This document shows positions 19,958 through 28,594 of a DNA stretch of 64,000 nt, piece by piece (position 1 is the stretch's first letter; every line of letters begins with the position of its first letter). The notes under the pieces are model-generated. The model did not search any database. It worked only from the letters and a program-made list of their open reading frames with translations, and had not been told where the DNA came from. Source of the stretch: Yponomeuta sedellus (lineage: Eukaryota > Arthropoda > Insecta > Lepidoptera > Yponomeutidae); NCBI GenBank assembly GCA_934045075.1, contig OW203751.1:1375822-1439821 (forward strand), in the 5' to 3' direction. The position numbers were made by a program, and so were the translations under genes.

Positions 19958-20222
19958 GATTATTAGTAATTGAAGTTAAAATTAATTTATAAACTAATTA
20001 CTTTATATGAACTTAAAGATACTGATTATTAATTGAAATTAAATTTATTTCAATATGCATAGCATGGGAACCAGTGCTTAAGTGCATGAGACCCCCTTGC
20101 TAGAAGTGTGACTGTAGAATAAATAATAAAAATAAATTTAATTTCAATTAATAATCAGTATCTTTAAGTTCGTATAAAGTAATTAGTTTATAAATTAATT
20201 TTAACTTCAATTACTAATAATC
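19958..20222. repeat. Inverted repeat with 93-bp arms
   Basis: The arms at 19958-20050 and 20130-20222 are complementary with about one mismatch (ATGAACTT versus CGAACTT context). The loop of 79 bp contains GCATGGGAACCAGTGCTTAA. Very AT-rich and non-coding. The near identity of the arms suggests a young foldback element or a locally templated inversion. Confidence 0.9.
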
Positions 20223-20274
20223 ATGAATATGAATAAAATCTCTCTAAATCTCTCTAACTTCAATTCCTCACGGT

Positions 20275-20448
20275 TTCTTCCTTCACAGTCAGCGAGTGGT
20301 ACTCGTATGGCTACTATAACTTCTCAAAGGTACATACTCGTAACTCAGAAAACAAAGTCATGGTTACAAACCGGGATTTGAACCCACAATCTCCCGATTG
20401 AGAAGACGGCGTTCTACCACTTCACTACCACCGCTTTGTCGCTGACGG
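20275..20448 (-). mobile_element. S4 SINE 5' part
   Basis: The complement carries the tRNA-like head (GCGGTGGTAGTGAAGTGGTA) and box B (GGTTTGTAACC-like, changed), with CACGGTTTCTTCCTTCACAG as the SINE core. Box B is degenerate. Confidence 0.7.
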
Positions 20449-20489
20449 CGAAAAAAATATATTAATATGTTTTAGCGGAAGATAAGAGG

Positions 20490-20590
20490 TGCCCGGCGTG
20501 CGTGCATGCAACGACTTATGAACGTTGATGAAGCGAAGGTGATCTGTCAGGATCGTGGCAAGTGGCAGTCCCTGGTCTCTGCCTACCACT
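20490..20590 (+). mobile_element. LINE-B C-terminal fragment
   Basis: Encodes CMQRLMNVDEAKVICQDRG and KWQSLVSAY, then diverges. The 5' and 3' parts are lost. Confidence 0.85.
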
Positions 20591-20629
20591 TAAATTTCAT
20601 TGGGAAGTTTACGGGACTGGGAGAGTGTG

Positions 20630-20690
20630 ATTTTGTGTGTGTTTGTGTGTGCGTGTATGTGTGTGTGTGTGTGCGAGCGTGTTTATGAGT
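20630..20690. repeat. GT-rich microsatellite
   Basis: TGTGTGTTTGTGTGTGCGTG followed by further TG dinucleotides and GCGAGCGTG. Confidence 0.85.
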
Positions 20691-20924
20691 GTGAGTAGTT
20701 GCTCATTTACGATATCATAAACGGGCTAACGATTTCAAAACATTCCTAAGTAGATTACGAAAGTGACTCTTCTGAATCCTTGAAAATAACATCATAAAAG
20801 GGTTTCCTCACGTTGTTTGTCGACACATTTGCCGTGCGAAAGATAGTGACCTCGAGTAAGAACTGGTAGGAAGGTATATTCATTAAGGGGCTCCTTTGTC
20901 TTTGCAACTTTGTAATGAGATAAA

Positions 20925-21062
20925 ATAAGATAAGATAAGAATATTCTTTATTGTACACTGGAGAAACAACAAATACAAAATAATTACAAACATACATAGT
21001 ACAATTGCGGCCTCATTGCTAAAAGCAGTTTCTTCCAGACAACCTTACGATGGAAAGTTGGT
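20925..21062 (-). mobile_element. LINE 3' end (Jockey-like group)
   Basis: AAGATAAGATAAGAATATTC, TTTATTGTACACTGGAGAAA and TTGCTAAAAGCAGTTTCTTC, followed by CAGACAACC. Related 3' ends lie at 39390-39610 and 55430-55595. The orientation (A-rich tail complement at the left) suggests a minus-strand insertion. The clade is tentative. Confidence 0.55.
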
Positions 21063-21182
21063 GAAGCAAATTAGAAAGACGGGTAGCCAGTGCAAATTTG
21101 AATATTGATACATACTTATACTTAGTACACTTACATACCGCTACTTATATAAACTTATAATGATGTAAATTTATACTTATAA

Positions 21183-21400
21183 TGAGATGATTTATACACC
21201 GTTTAGTAGCACCTTCACTCACACTAGATGGCTGAAGCGACCACTCGAACGCTGCATTGCTTTGTTTTTAGATGGTGTAGGCTTCCACAGCACCTATACC
21301 ATCCTGACAGCTTAGTCGGCCTAGCCCACAGGACAGACAAGTGAATATCGCGACAAATCGTGGTTTCCTTACGATGTTTTCCTTCTCAGTTAGCTTGTAT
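21183..21400 (-). mobile_element. S4 SINE
   Basis: The complement of the S4 tail and core: AATGAGATGATTTATACACC, CTTCACTCACACTAGATGGC, GACAGCTTAGTCGGCCTAGC and CCTTACGATGTTTTCCTTCT. The tRNA head is missing. Confidence 0.85.
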
Positions 21401-21421
21401 TGTAGTATTGCTACTACTAGA

Positions 21422-21796
21422 GGCGCTCGTGACCTAGTCGAACCGAGTGATTGGAATCAGTCACTTGAGCCAAGCACAACAGGCGCGGTCAGGTGCGGGA
21501 TGTGTTACCGTCCCGTGACTACCACTAGTGGCATTTTTCCAAGCGCTTCCGTGCTTCACAAGGCACGTTAAGCCGTAGGTGCCGGCTGCAGTTGAAAGAT
21601 GACAGTCGTTAAGCCATGTCAGAGGCCTTATGGGCTGCTTGATAACTTCTGACAGTAAGTCCCGCCACTGTCTTACAATCCTCCACCAACCCGGACTTGG
21701 CCCGTGGTGGAGTATGGCCTATACTTCCTGCGACACAGGAAGAGACCCGTGCCCCAGCAGTGAGGACATACAATACAAGAGTTGAAATCGATTGCA
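21422..21796 (+). mobile_element. 5S-rRNA-derived SINE A, full length
   Basis: GCGCTCGTGACCTAGTCGAA, TTGAGCCAAGCACAACAGGC, GGTGCGGGATGTGTTACCGT, GGTGCCGGCTGCAGTTGAAA, GATAACTTCTGACAGTAAGT and AGAGACCCGTGCCCCAGCAG occur in order, with a terminal GAGTTGAAATCGATTG. Box A is altered (CCAAGCACAAC). Confidence 0.88.
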
Positions 21797-21893
21797 TAGC
21801 GTTGTTTATATTAATCGGATTTCCTCTAACAAACCTCACCTGGATGCACCCCGGACGCCCTCCAAAACAGGACTAATCTGGACGGGTATTAGC

Positions 21894-22385
21894 CAGGCTT
21901 GCCAGGTGTTCGGTATTCTACGGAACCGTTCGGTATTTTAGCACTGTGTTCGGTGTTCGGTATAACAAAAATACCGAAGTATGGACGGTTCGGTATTTCT
22001 TGCTGCCGCTCATTGTTTTCGAGCCATTTCGCGGATTGCCTTGCGATGCGAAGCGTGCAAGACGATTTCCATCCATCTCTTTCTAATCATAGTGGTATAT
22101 ATATTTCAGCCTTCACCATATACTTTCGACCTGGTGAAGGCTGAATATGTACCTATACGATGCAATTTCAGTCTGACATGTCGGGAAATGCTTGGAGCAG
22201 TTAAAGCAAATCAGACATTGCTGGAGTCATGCATTAGTGAGAAAAAATATATTTTTTATAAGTTAGATTAGATAGTTTATCGGTTTGTATTTTAAAGTCA
22301 ATACAAATTAAATAAGCGATTAAAATAAAACTCTTTTTACTTGCTCACGGTTCGGTATTTTTTCAAAAAAGACCTGGCAACCCTG
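21894..22385. mobile_element. Non-autonomous hAT element with perfect 8-bp TSD
   Basis: The 8-bp direct repeat GTATTAGC (21886-21893 and 22386-22393) flanks terminal inverted repeats CAGGCTTGCCAGGT and CAGGGTTGCCAGGT (complement of the right end), 13 of 14 identical. CAGGG-type ends with 8-bp duplications are the hAT signature. Sub-terminal GTTCGGTATT words are repeated at both ends. Inside is a hairpin (TTCAGCCTTCACC...GGTGAAGGCTGAA). No transposase remains in 492 bp. The host sequence around it is shared with 26770-26870. Confidence 0.92.
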
Positions 22386-22393
22386 GTATTAGC

Positions 22394-22700
22394 CCTAGCG
22401 ATGCGTTGCAACGATGCTCTACAGTTTGATTTGAATTATAATTCAAAGGCCGCGCGGTGTTGCGTCGAAACTATGCTAAATGATCACAATAAATAACAGT
22501 TCCACTAAGCTCAGTAGCACAGGCGTTTGATGAATGGCCGGCTGGTTATCTTTTGCAACTGCCCCTGTCTTACGATGGTGTGGAGTTTACGACATTTTTT
22601 TTGTTACTTTCTAATACCATTGCGAACGCTTACAAGATTAACCCCGGCTGATCCCAAACTAGGACGTTCTGTGCGAATTAGATTGAAATTGAGAGGATTC
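22394..22700. other. No recognised feature
   Basis: No gene or repeat is recognised beyond the flank GCCCTAGCGATGCG. Confidence 0.4.
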
Positions 22701-22990
22701 CTATTTTTTTTGTCGCCTATAAACGTCCCCCTGCAGGGCATAGGCCTTCTCTCAAAGAGAGAGAAAGAGATACAGAGAGAGAGAAATGTACAAAAAAAAC
22801 TCCAAACTTAGTATTTTCAAAGTAACAGAGTTTACACAATTTTTACAAAACTCATGTAATTTACATTCTTTAATTCCAGACATCATTGTCATCTAATTAA
22901 TCCTTAATATTATAGCAGACCTTTTGACACAAAGTGTACTTTACTCATTTTTTGAACCGCGTTTTAGTCAAACTTGATATATTAAGTTTC
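22701..22990 (-). mobile_element. LINE 3' region, partner of 54145-54770
   Basis: AACGTCCCCCTGCAGGGCAT and a GAGA-rich tract precede CTCCAAACTTAGTATTTTCA, AACAGAGTTTACACAATTTT and TAATTCCAGACATCATTGTC. The latter blocks match 54150-54208 and 54591-54730, where a 5S-SINE is inserted. Here the sequence is uninterrupted. Confidence 0.65.
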
Positions 22991-22999
22991 AGGGATTAG

Positions 23000-23443
23000 A
23001 CAATAGTACATTACAGAACTAGGGTGGTAATACAAAGAAAGGCCGACATCGCAGAAGTTTGCGGCCCGAGCTGCAAGCGAGGGACGTAAATATGCGATCG
23101 AGAGCTTTCTTTATTACCTCCCGTGTTGTGTACATCTTTTTATGTCTACACTTGGCCAGAAAACGGCTTTTTCCGTACGCGCGGCGTGCGGAAAAAGCCA
23201 CTTTATTGCCAGATGTGGCATACAATAGTACATTACACAACTAGGGTGGTAATACAAAGAAAGGCCGAGATCGCAGAAGTTTGCGGCCCGAGCTGCAAGC
23301 GAGGGACGTAAATATGCGATCGAGAGCTTTCTTTATTACCTCCCGTGTTGTGTACATCTTTTTATGTCTACACTTGGCCAGAAAGCGGCTTTTTCCGTAC
23401 GCGCAGCGTGCGGAAAAAGCCACTTTATTGCCAGGTGTGGCAT
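23000..23443. repeat. 222-bp tandem duplication (two units)
   Basis: Unit 1 (23000-23221) and unit 2 (23222-23443) both start ACAATAGTACATTACA and are nearly identical, differing at a few positions (for example GCCGACATCG versus GCCGAGATCG). Each holds a hairpin GGCTTTTTCCGTACGCGC / GCGTGCGGAAAAAGCC. The small open frames (about 60 codons, both strands) have no recognised domain. Confidence 0.92.
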
Positions 23444-23577
23444 AAACGTATTATAATACGACTCATGATTTTTATTCAATTGGTTAATCCAGCGCCTTTA
23501 GTACTCAGCTCCTCTCTGTCTTATATTTTATTTTCTTTATTAGGGACAAAAACCAGAAGTAAGTACAATGTGCCGTA

Positions 23578-23714
23578 GGGCCAGTTTCTGAATTGAGAAT
23601 TTTCCTAAGTAAATACTTTAACTGTACTGCTGTCTCTTAGAATTTCTCAGAAAAGAGCGTGACAGTTCGTCACTTCAGTATTCACTTAGTGAAATTCTCA
23701 ATTGAGAAACGGCC
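23578..23714. mobile_element. Palindromic MITE, 137 bp
   Basis: The left end GGGCCAGTTTCTGAATTGAG is complementary to the right end CTCAATTGAGAAACGGCCC with two mismatches, and the symmetry extends inward (CTAAGTAAATAC / GTATTCACTTAG). Flanking triplets are GTA and TTA. A truncated relative is at 17318-17470. Confidence 0.8.
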
Positions 23715-23740
23715 CTTAGGCACAGATTAGATAATAGGGC

Positions 23741-24030
23741 CAGTTTAGCCAGTTAAGAGCGTTACAGAACGTTACAATCTGTTACTATTTAGAATATACC
23801 TCGGCTACTATCGGATAGAATTGGATATATTCGTGTAATAGAAAAATCGGAACTAATATGACACTTAATGAAATAAACTTAATAATAAGAAAAGTTTTAT
23901 ACAGAGCAGGAAGTAGTATTACACTCGTGTGTTTTCGGCGAAAACCGAAGCCTACTCTAAAGCCCGAGGTATATTCTTAAAGCTAAAAGACTGTACTTCA
24001 GTATTTACTTAGTTATATTCTCAATTCGTA
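23741..24030 (+). repeat. Dispersed repeat, inverted partner of 3940-4185
   Basis: Begins GGGCCAGTTTAGCCAGTTAA, sharing its first ten bases with the preceding MITE. Contains AGCAGGAAGTAGTATTACAC and GCCGAAGCCTACTCTAAAGC. Ends near CAATTCGTAACCAGGTCTTA. Confidence 0.65.
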
Positions 24031-24450
24031 ACCAGGTCTTAAGCAGATAATTTAACGTTAAACATTTCCTAATATAGTGTAATTGTACATCCAGCTTCGG
24101 TATCCACATCTTACAATATTGCTTTTCTTTTTTAACACGCGAATGCACGCTTAGTTCGAAGATTGCTCAACAAAGTATCCCTGGAGAGAAATTTAGAGAA
24201 AAAAACATATTCAAAAAACTTCACAGCAATATTTCCGCCCTTAACTTTGAAGTGAAACATCCACAAACATTGTATAGGAGAGTTATGCATTCCGTACAAT
24301 AAAAGAAGGCCTTTACAAGGAAGGTACTGACTAAGGTGAAAGGTCAAAGTTTACTACAGATAAACCGGTTTCCGACAGTCGCATTCTAAAAGAATAAGAG
24401 AGGCTATATTTTGCTCCCAACTAGGTAGGTTAAGTACGATACGATATACG
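24031..24450. other. No recognised feature
   Basis: AT-rich, with a chance 71-codon frame on the minus strand and no recognisable domain. Confidence 0.4.
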
Positions 24451-24451
24451 A

Positions 24452-24838
24452 TATCGACCCTTGCATGTCCCCACTGCTGAGGCATGGGTCTCTTCCTACA
24501 TCGCAGGAAGGTTTGGCCATACCACAGGGGCCAAGTCCGGCCAAGTCCACCACGGGGGCCAAGTCCAGGTTAGCGGAGGATTGTAAGACAGTGGCGGGCC
24601 ATACTGTCGGAAGTTATCAAGCCGCCCGAGAGGCCTCTGACATGGCTTAACAACTGCCATTACATGACAGCCGGCACCAACGGCTTAGCGTGCCTTGCGA
24701 AGCACGGAAGCGCTCGCCAAAATGCCACTAGAGGTAGTCACGGGACGGTCACCCATTCTGCATCTGACCGCGCCTGTGGTTGCTCAACTCAAGTGATTGA
24801 TTCCAATCACCCGGTTCGACTAGGCCACGAACACTTCG
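24452..24838 (-). mobile_element. 5S-rRNA-derived SINE A, full length
   Basis: Complement order: tail (CCTTGCATGTCCCCACTGCT), body (GCGGAGGATTGTAAGACAGT, GACAGCCGGCACCAACGGCT), head (CGGGACGGTCACCCATTCTG, GACCGCGCCTGTGGTTGCTC). It has a small internal duplication of GGCCAAGTCC at about 24528-24548. Confidence 0.88.
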
Positions 24839-25110
24839 AAGGTGGGTGAGGTGCTGGAAAGATATTCCTCTCCCAGTCCGACTGCCACCGCGTGGCGCCT
24901 TAACTAGGATACCATGTTCTCTGGTTACCACAGCACAGGATATCCTAGTTTGGGACGTGGACGAGTGATTGTGTTGTATTTTATTTATTTGGGATTCAAA
25001 AGGTTAATAACAATATTTACACAGACATAATATAGGAATACACCAATGAAGTTTCCACTAATTATTAAGTTAACAAGGATAGACTATTTGTGGTCTTTGC
25101 ATCTAAGTAA
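24839..25110. other. Unassigned sequence
   Basis: Contains the imperfect duplicated words AACTAGGATACCATGTTCTC and GGATATCCTAGTTTGGGACG in inverted arrangement. No gene is recognised. Confidence 0.4.
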
Positions 25111-25112
25111 TG

Positions 25113-25352
25113 AGATGATTTATATTATACAGCGTCTAGTGGCATCTTCACTCACACTAGATGGGTGAAGGGACCACTCGGATGCTGCAGTGCCTGGGAC
25201 AAGGTTTTAGATGGTGTAGGCTTTCCCAGCACCTATACCATCCTGACAGCTTAGTCGGCCTAGTCCACTGGAGATATTAGTCAATACGTGCGGAGCCAAC
25301 CAAGCTGCGGGTTTCCTCACGATGTTTTCCTCAACCGTTAGCGTTAGGACAG
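25113..25352 (-). mobile_element. S4 SINE
   Basis: The complement of the S4 tail and core: AATGAGATGATTTATATTAT, CACTCACACTAGATGGGTGA, GACAGCTTAGTCGGCCTAGT and CTCACGATGTTTTCCTCAAC. The tRNA head is missing. Confidence 0.85.
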
Positions 25353-25443
25353 ACTATACTTAATAAATAAATTGAATTAAAAAATGGAACCAAACTACGT
25401 CAAACGGAATTAAATCATATTAATACACTTACTCGTATATACA

Positions 25444-25795
25444 TAACCTCACGCCTGTATCCCAGAGGGGTAGGCAGAGACCAGGGACTGCCACTTGCCA
25501 CGATCCTGACAGATCACCTTCGCTTCATCATCGTTCGTAAGTCGTTGCATACACGCACGCCAGATAAAAAGTACCCGGGTACTTTTTATCTTCCCCTTTG
25601 CTAATACATCACCTATTTGGTCGATGTATGTCCGCCTGGGTCGTCCCTTACCGGCCCTTCCACTCACACTCACAATATATATTAAATTTGTTTCGTCAAT
25701 CTTTCTTCCTTCATCCTCTCCACATATCCAAACCAACGCAGCATTCCTTTCTGAATTCTAGTCACTACATCCTCTTTCATAAAAAATAACATCAA
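25444..25795 (-). mobile_element. LINE-B 3' copy
   Basis: The longest LINE-B remnant. The minus strand encodes WICGEDEGRKIDETN, GRAGKGRPRRTYIDQIGDVL, an insert (TRVLFIW, from a GGGTACTTTTTATC inverted duplication), then CMQRLTNDDEAKVICQDRG and KWQSLVSAYPSGIQA. It extends 5' to about 25795 (GAGGATGTAGTGACTAGAAT in complement). It ends in the 3' tail GGCGTGAGGTTATG with no microsatellite. Confidence 0.82.
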
Positions 25796-25814
25796 ATTAA
25801 CTAAAAATTAAATG

Positions 25815-26160
25815 AAGCGCTCGTGGCCTAGGCGAACCGAGTGATTGGAATCAATCACTTAGTTAAGCAACAACAGGCGCGGTCAGGTACAGGATGGGTG
25901 AGCGTCCCGTGAATACCGCTAGTGGCATTTTTCCGAGCGCTTCCGTGCTGCGCAAGGCACGTAAAGCCGTTGGTACCGGCTGTCATATAATGGCAGTCGT
26001 TAAACCATGTCAGAGGCCTTATGGGCAGCTCATGATAACTTCTGACAGTAAGGCCCGCCACTGTCTTACAATCCTCCACCAACGATATGGCCTAACCTTC
26101 CTGCGATGCAGGAAGAGACCCGTGCCCCAGCAGTGGGGACATACAAGGGTTGATATCGAT
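25815..26160 (+). mobile_element. 5S-rRNA-derived SINE A, near full length
   Basis: AGCGCTCGTGGCCTAGGCGA, TTAGTTAAGCAACAACAGGC, GCGGTCAGGTACAGGATGGG, TGGTACCGGCTGTCATATAA, AGAGACCCGTGCCCCAGCAG and CAAGGGTTGATATCGAT occur in order. About 25 bp of the CCCGGACTTGGCCCC segment is deleted. This copy keeps the 5S words best (GTTAAGCAACA, GGCGCGGTCAGG, GGATGGGTGAGCG). Confidence 0.9.
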
Positions 26161-26432
26161 AACTCAAAAATCAACATGGCGAGCTAGATCACCAAAAACC
26201 GATAATGTAGAAGTTATTATAATCATCGTATTGAGGTTCATTATCTGATGAAATCATCAGTGACGGCTATGTGGGGTGACATAACCTGTACTCATACAAA
26301 TGAGAAGGTTACGCTCCTAAACAATAGATTCAAAGGAGGTCGTATGCTGATTCATCTAAATACGCTACTATCGAGGCGCACAAGTATTCTATACTCCATC
26401 CCAAACGCACGTTCCCTCTATTTAAATCAATA

Positions 26433-26780
26433 TTAACCCTTGTATGTCACCACTGATGGGGCACGGGTCTCTTCCTGCATCGCAGGAAGGTTAGCCATAC
26501 TCCACCACGGGGGCCAAGCGCTTTTTTCGAGCTTCTGTGCTTCGCAAGGCACGATAAGCCGTTGGTGCCGGCTGTCATGTAATGGCAGTCGTTAAGCAAT
26601 GTCAGAGGCTTTCCAGGCGGCTCGATAACTTCTGACAGTAAGGCCGGCCACTGTTTTACTCCATTAATCATCCACCAACCCGGACTTGACCCCACGGAGT
26701 ATGAGATAGCCTTCCTGCGATGCAGGAAGAGACCCGTGCCCCAGCAGCGGGTAAATACACGGGTTGATGTCAATTGCATA
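26433..26780. mobile_element. Composite: inverted 5S-SINE tail joined to a + strand 5S-SINE
   Basis: 26433-26517 is a minus-oriented tail (AACCCTTGTATGTCACCACT ... CACCACGGGGGCCAAG). At about 26518 it joins CGCTTTTTTCGAGCTTCTGT, which is the middle of a plus-oriented copy running to GGGTTGATGTCAATTGC. The head of both is missing. The two tails face outward, a foldback arrangement like those of S1. Confidence 0.8.
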
Positions 26781-26915
26781 GCGGCGTTTATATTAATCGG
26801 ATTTACTTTGACAAATCTCGCCTGGAGGCACCCCGAACGCCCTCCAAACCAGGACTAAGTGGAAATCTCGCCGCTAGCTGAAATACACAGTTTAAATTGT
26901 GTGATAAAATACATC
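26781..26915. repeat. Shared host-flank repeat (partner of 21795-21890)
   Basis: TTATATTAATCGGATTTACT, CTCGCCTGGAGGCACCCCGA and ACGCCCTCCAAACCAGGACT match 21795-21880, where the hAT element sits. Probably the same older repeat. Confidence 0.65.
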
Positions 26916-26919
26916 GTAT

Positions 26920-27152
26920 CTACTTAAGTCAGATGTCGCTGCCTAGACGTAATACAGAAAATAGTGTAAAGAGGTTCGAAATTTCACTGATGCCGGTGAG
27001 TCGCCCATTAGCTCAGTTGGATAGAGCGCTGGCACGGATAGCCAGAGGTCGCGGGTTCGAATCCCGGCATGGGTGGAATTTTTAGCTTCTAAATAGGTTT
27101 TTAAAATTGTCCTTAGCACGGGTTAGTGCATTAAAAATAAAAATAGTATACA
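26920..27152 (+). mobile_element. S1 tRNA-like SINE
   Basis: Leader ACTTAAGTCAGATGTCGCTG, tRNA-like body GCCCATTAGCTCAGTTGGAT and GGTCGCGGGTTCGAATCCCG, tail TTTTTAGCTTCTAAATAGGT and CCTTAGCACGGGTTAGTGCA. Complete for the tRNA-like half and tail. Confidence 0.88.
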
Positions 27153-27860
27153 TCGTATTCGCCCAAATAGATAGATAAAATATTATTTATTGTATACAGT
27201 AATTACAGTAAAATTGTGTTGTTTTTAAATAAATCGTTAAAAAACTTGTATGATAAAAACGTATACATGTATAGCTACTCCAAATATGTCTCAAGATGAA
27301 TTTATTTTTTCAATAGCTTGCTAAGTTCTTTTTGTGAAAAATCGCTTTCCAAAAAAATATTCCAATTAATGGTATAATCATTTTGCCAGTAGCACTTTTA
27401 GCAAAATAAAAGAAATACATTCTTAACATTTACGGAAAACATATCGGACACGGAGTATAGAGACCGATGTGTATAGAGATGCTTTAAATTTCACATTACC
27501 AGTCTATGTACAGTCGACAACACATTTTGACCTTCAAATAATTGCTTGCACACTATTCAGTTAAGTTACGGGGATCGCGAATTTATTTAGATAAAAATGT
27601 CAATACAAAATAAAATAGTAAAAAAAAAATGTCACACATGATAAAAAAAAACACAGTACGATATCCAAATAATTTTCGTCAAGAACGCAGAACACATAAT
27701 AGTTCGTAGATTGTTAAACGAGAGTGGAAAGAATCAATTCCCGAGGTATTTAGACGGCTATACTCCGAGTAGGAATTGATTCTTTTACGCGTGTTAAACA
27801 CTCTATTTCGAATATAAGGAAATTAAAACTCATTTTTAATTTACAAATCTTAGCATAAAA
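27153..27860. other. AT-rich stretch with no recognised gene
   Basis: AT-rich, with no frame of note on either strand. An inverted pair of GAATCAATTCC words (27733 and 27768) makes a small foldback. Confidence 0.4.
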
Positions 27861-27865
27861 GATTA

Positions 27866-28235
27866 TTACAATTTTTTCAATTTCCGTCACTGCTAATAAT
27901 AGATTAGTACCCCGCCAATTCATGTCGACTTTTTAAATTTTAAATATGGAACTCACAGCGTAATTGTTGTGGCTTATTCCGCTTAAAGAAGTTCGCGCTT
28001 AGTTCACACTGGCTCTTTAGAAACTCACATGGCCGCAGCATTTTTTTTAATAAGTTTCCTTTACGTAAAACTTTTCACTGCTGACAGTAGTTCTATTTTT
28101 AAAGTTCATTCCGGCCCTTAGGTGGGAAGTAATTTGAATGAGTTTTTCCCTCTCTATGGAGGGAAGCAGCATTTTTCACCCAATAATCAGATCAAAACAA
28201 CACTACTTTCCGAGTGTAAGAAATGAAAAAGAATA
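27866..28235 (+). repeat. Dispersed repeat, inverted partner of 45580-45912
   Basis: ACCCCGCCAATTCATGTCGA, AACTCACATGGCCGCAGC, TTCCGGCCCTTAGGTGGGAA, CTCTATGGAGGGAAGCAGCA and AACACTACTTTCCGAGTGTA all recur as the complement at 45580-45912. At least 330 bp are shared with few changes. It is non-coding, and no terminal repeats were seen. Confidence 0.82.
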
Positions 28236-28254
28236 ATAATTAAGGCACAATTTT

Positions 28255-28365
28255 TTAAAGCCTAACCGTGCCAGAGGTCGCGGGTTCGAGTCCCGGCATG
28301 GGTGGAATTTATTGCCCCTAAATAGGTTTTTAAAAATTGTCCTTAGCACGGGTTAGTGCATTAAA
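28255..28365 (+). mobile_element. S1 SINE 3' part
   Basis: CCGTGCCAGAGGTCGCGGGT and TCGAGTCCCGGCATGGGTGG (box B changed to GGTTCGAGTCC), then CCCCTAAATAGGTTTTTAAA and the TTAGTGCATTAAAAA tail. Confidence 0.8.
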
Positions 28366-28399
28366 AAAAAGAATATTATTTAAGGACAAATAAATCGTA

Positions 28400-28586
28400 A
28401 CTGGAGAAACCCCTCCGGAAAATATCTGTACCAAAGGACCCCAAACGCGCTGGCAGCATTGCCACGCTGCACCGCCGAAGAGACCCTTTGTCGCGTAAAA
28501 TACACGCTGGAGCGGCAGTCAAGCCCACAGACCCAATTATGGGTGACTTTGCATGGTTGACTTTGACTATTACTTTCTAAGCACTT
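28400..28586 (+). repeat. Dispersed repeat shared with 53400-53540
   Basis: CTGGCAGCATTGCCACGCTG, GCACCGCCGAAG and GGAGCGGCAGTCAA resemble CTGGCAGCGTTACCGCGCTG, GCACAGCAAGGG and TGAGCGGTAGTCAA at 53439-53515. Probably an old LINE 3' region. Confidence 0.5.
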
Positions 28587-28594
28587 AAACGCCA

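Noticed and set aside
23000..23443. LTR pair or CRISPR-like array
   Set aside because: Units are directly adjacent, with no spacers and only two units.
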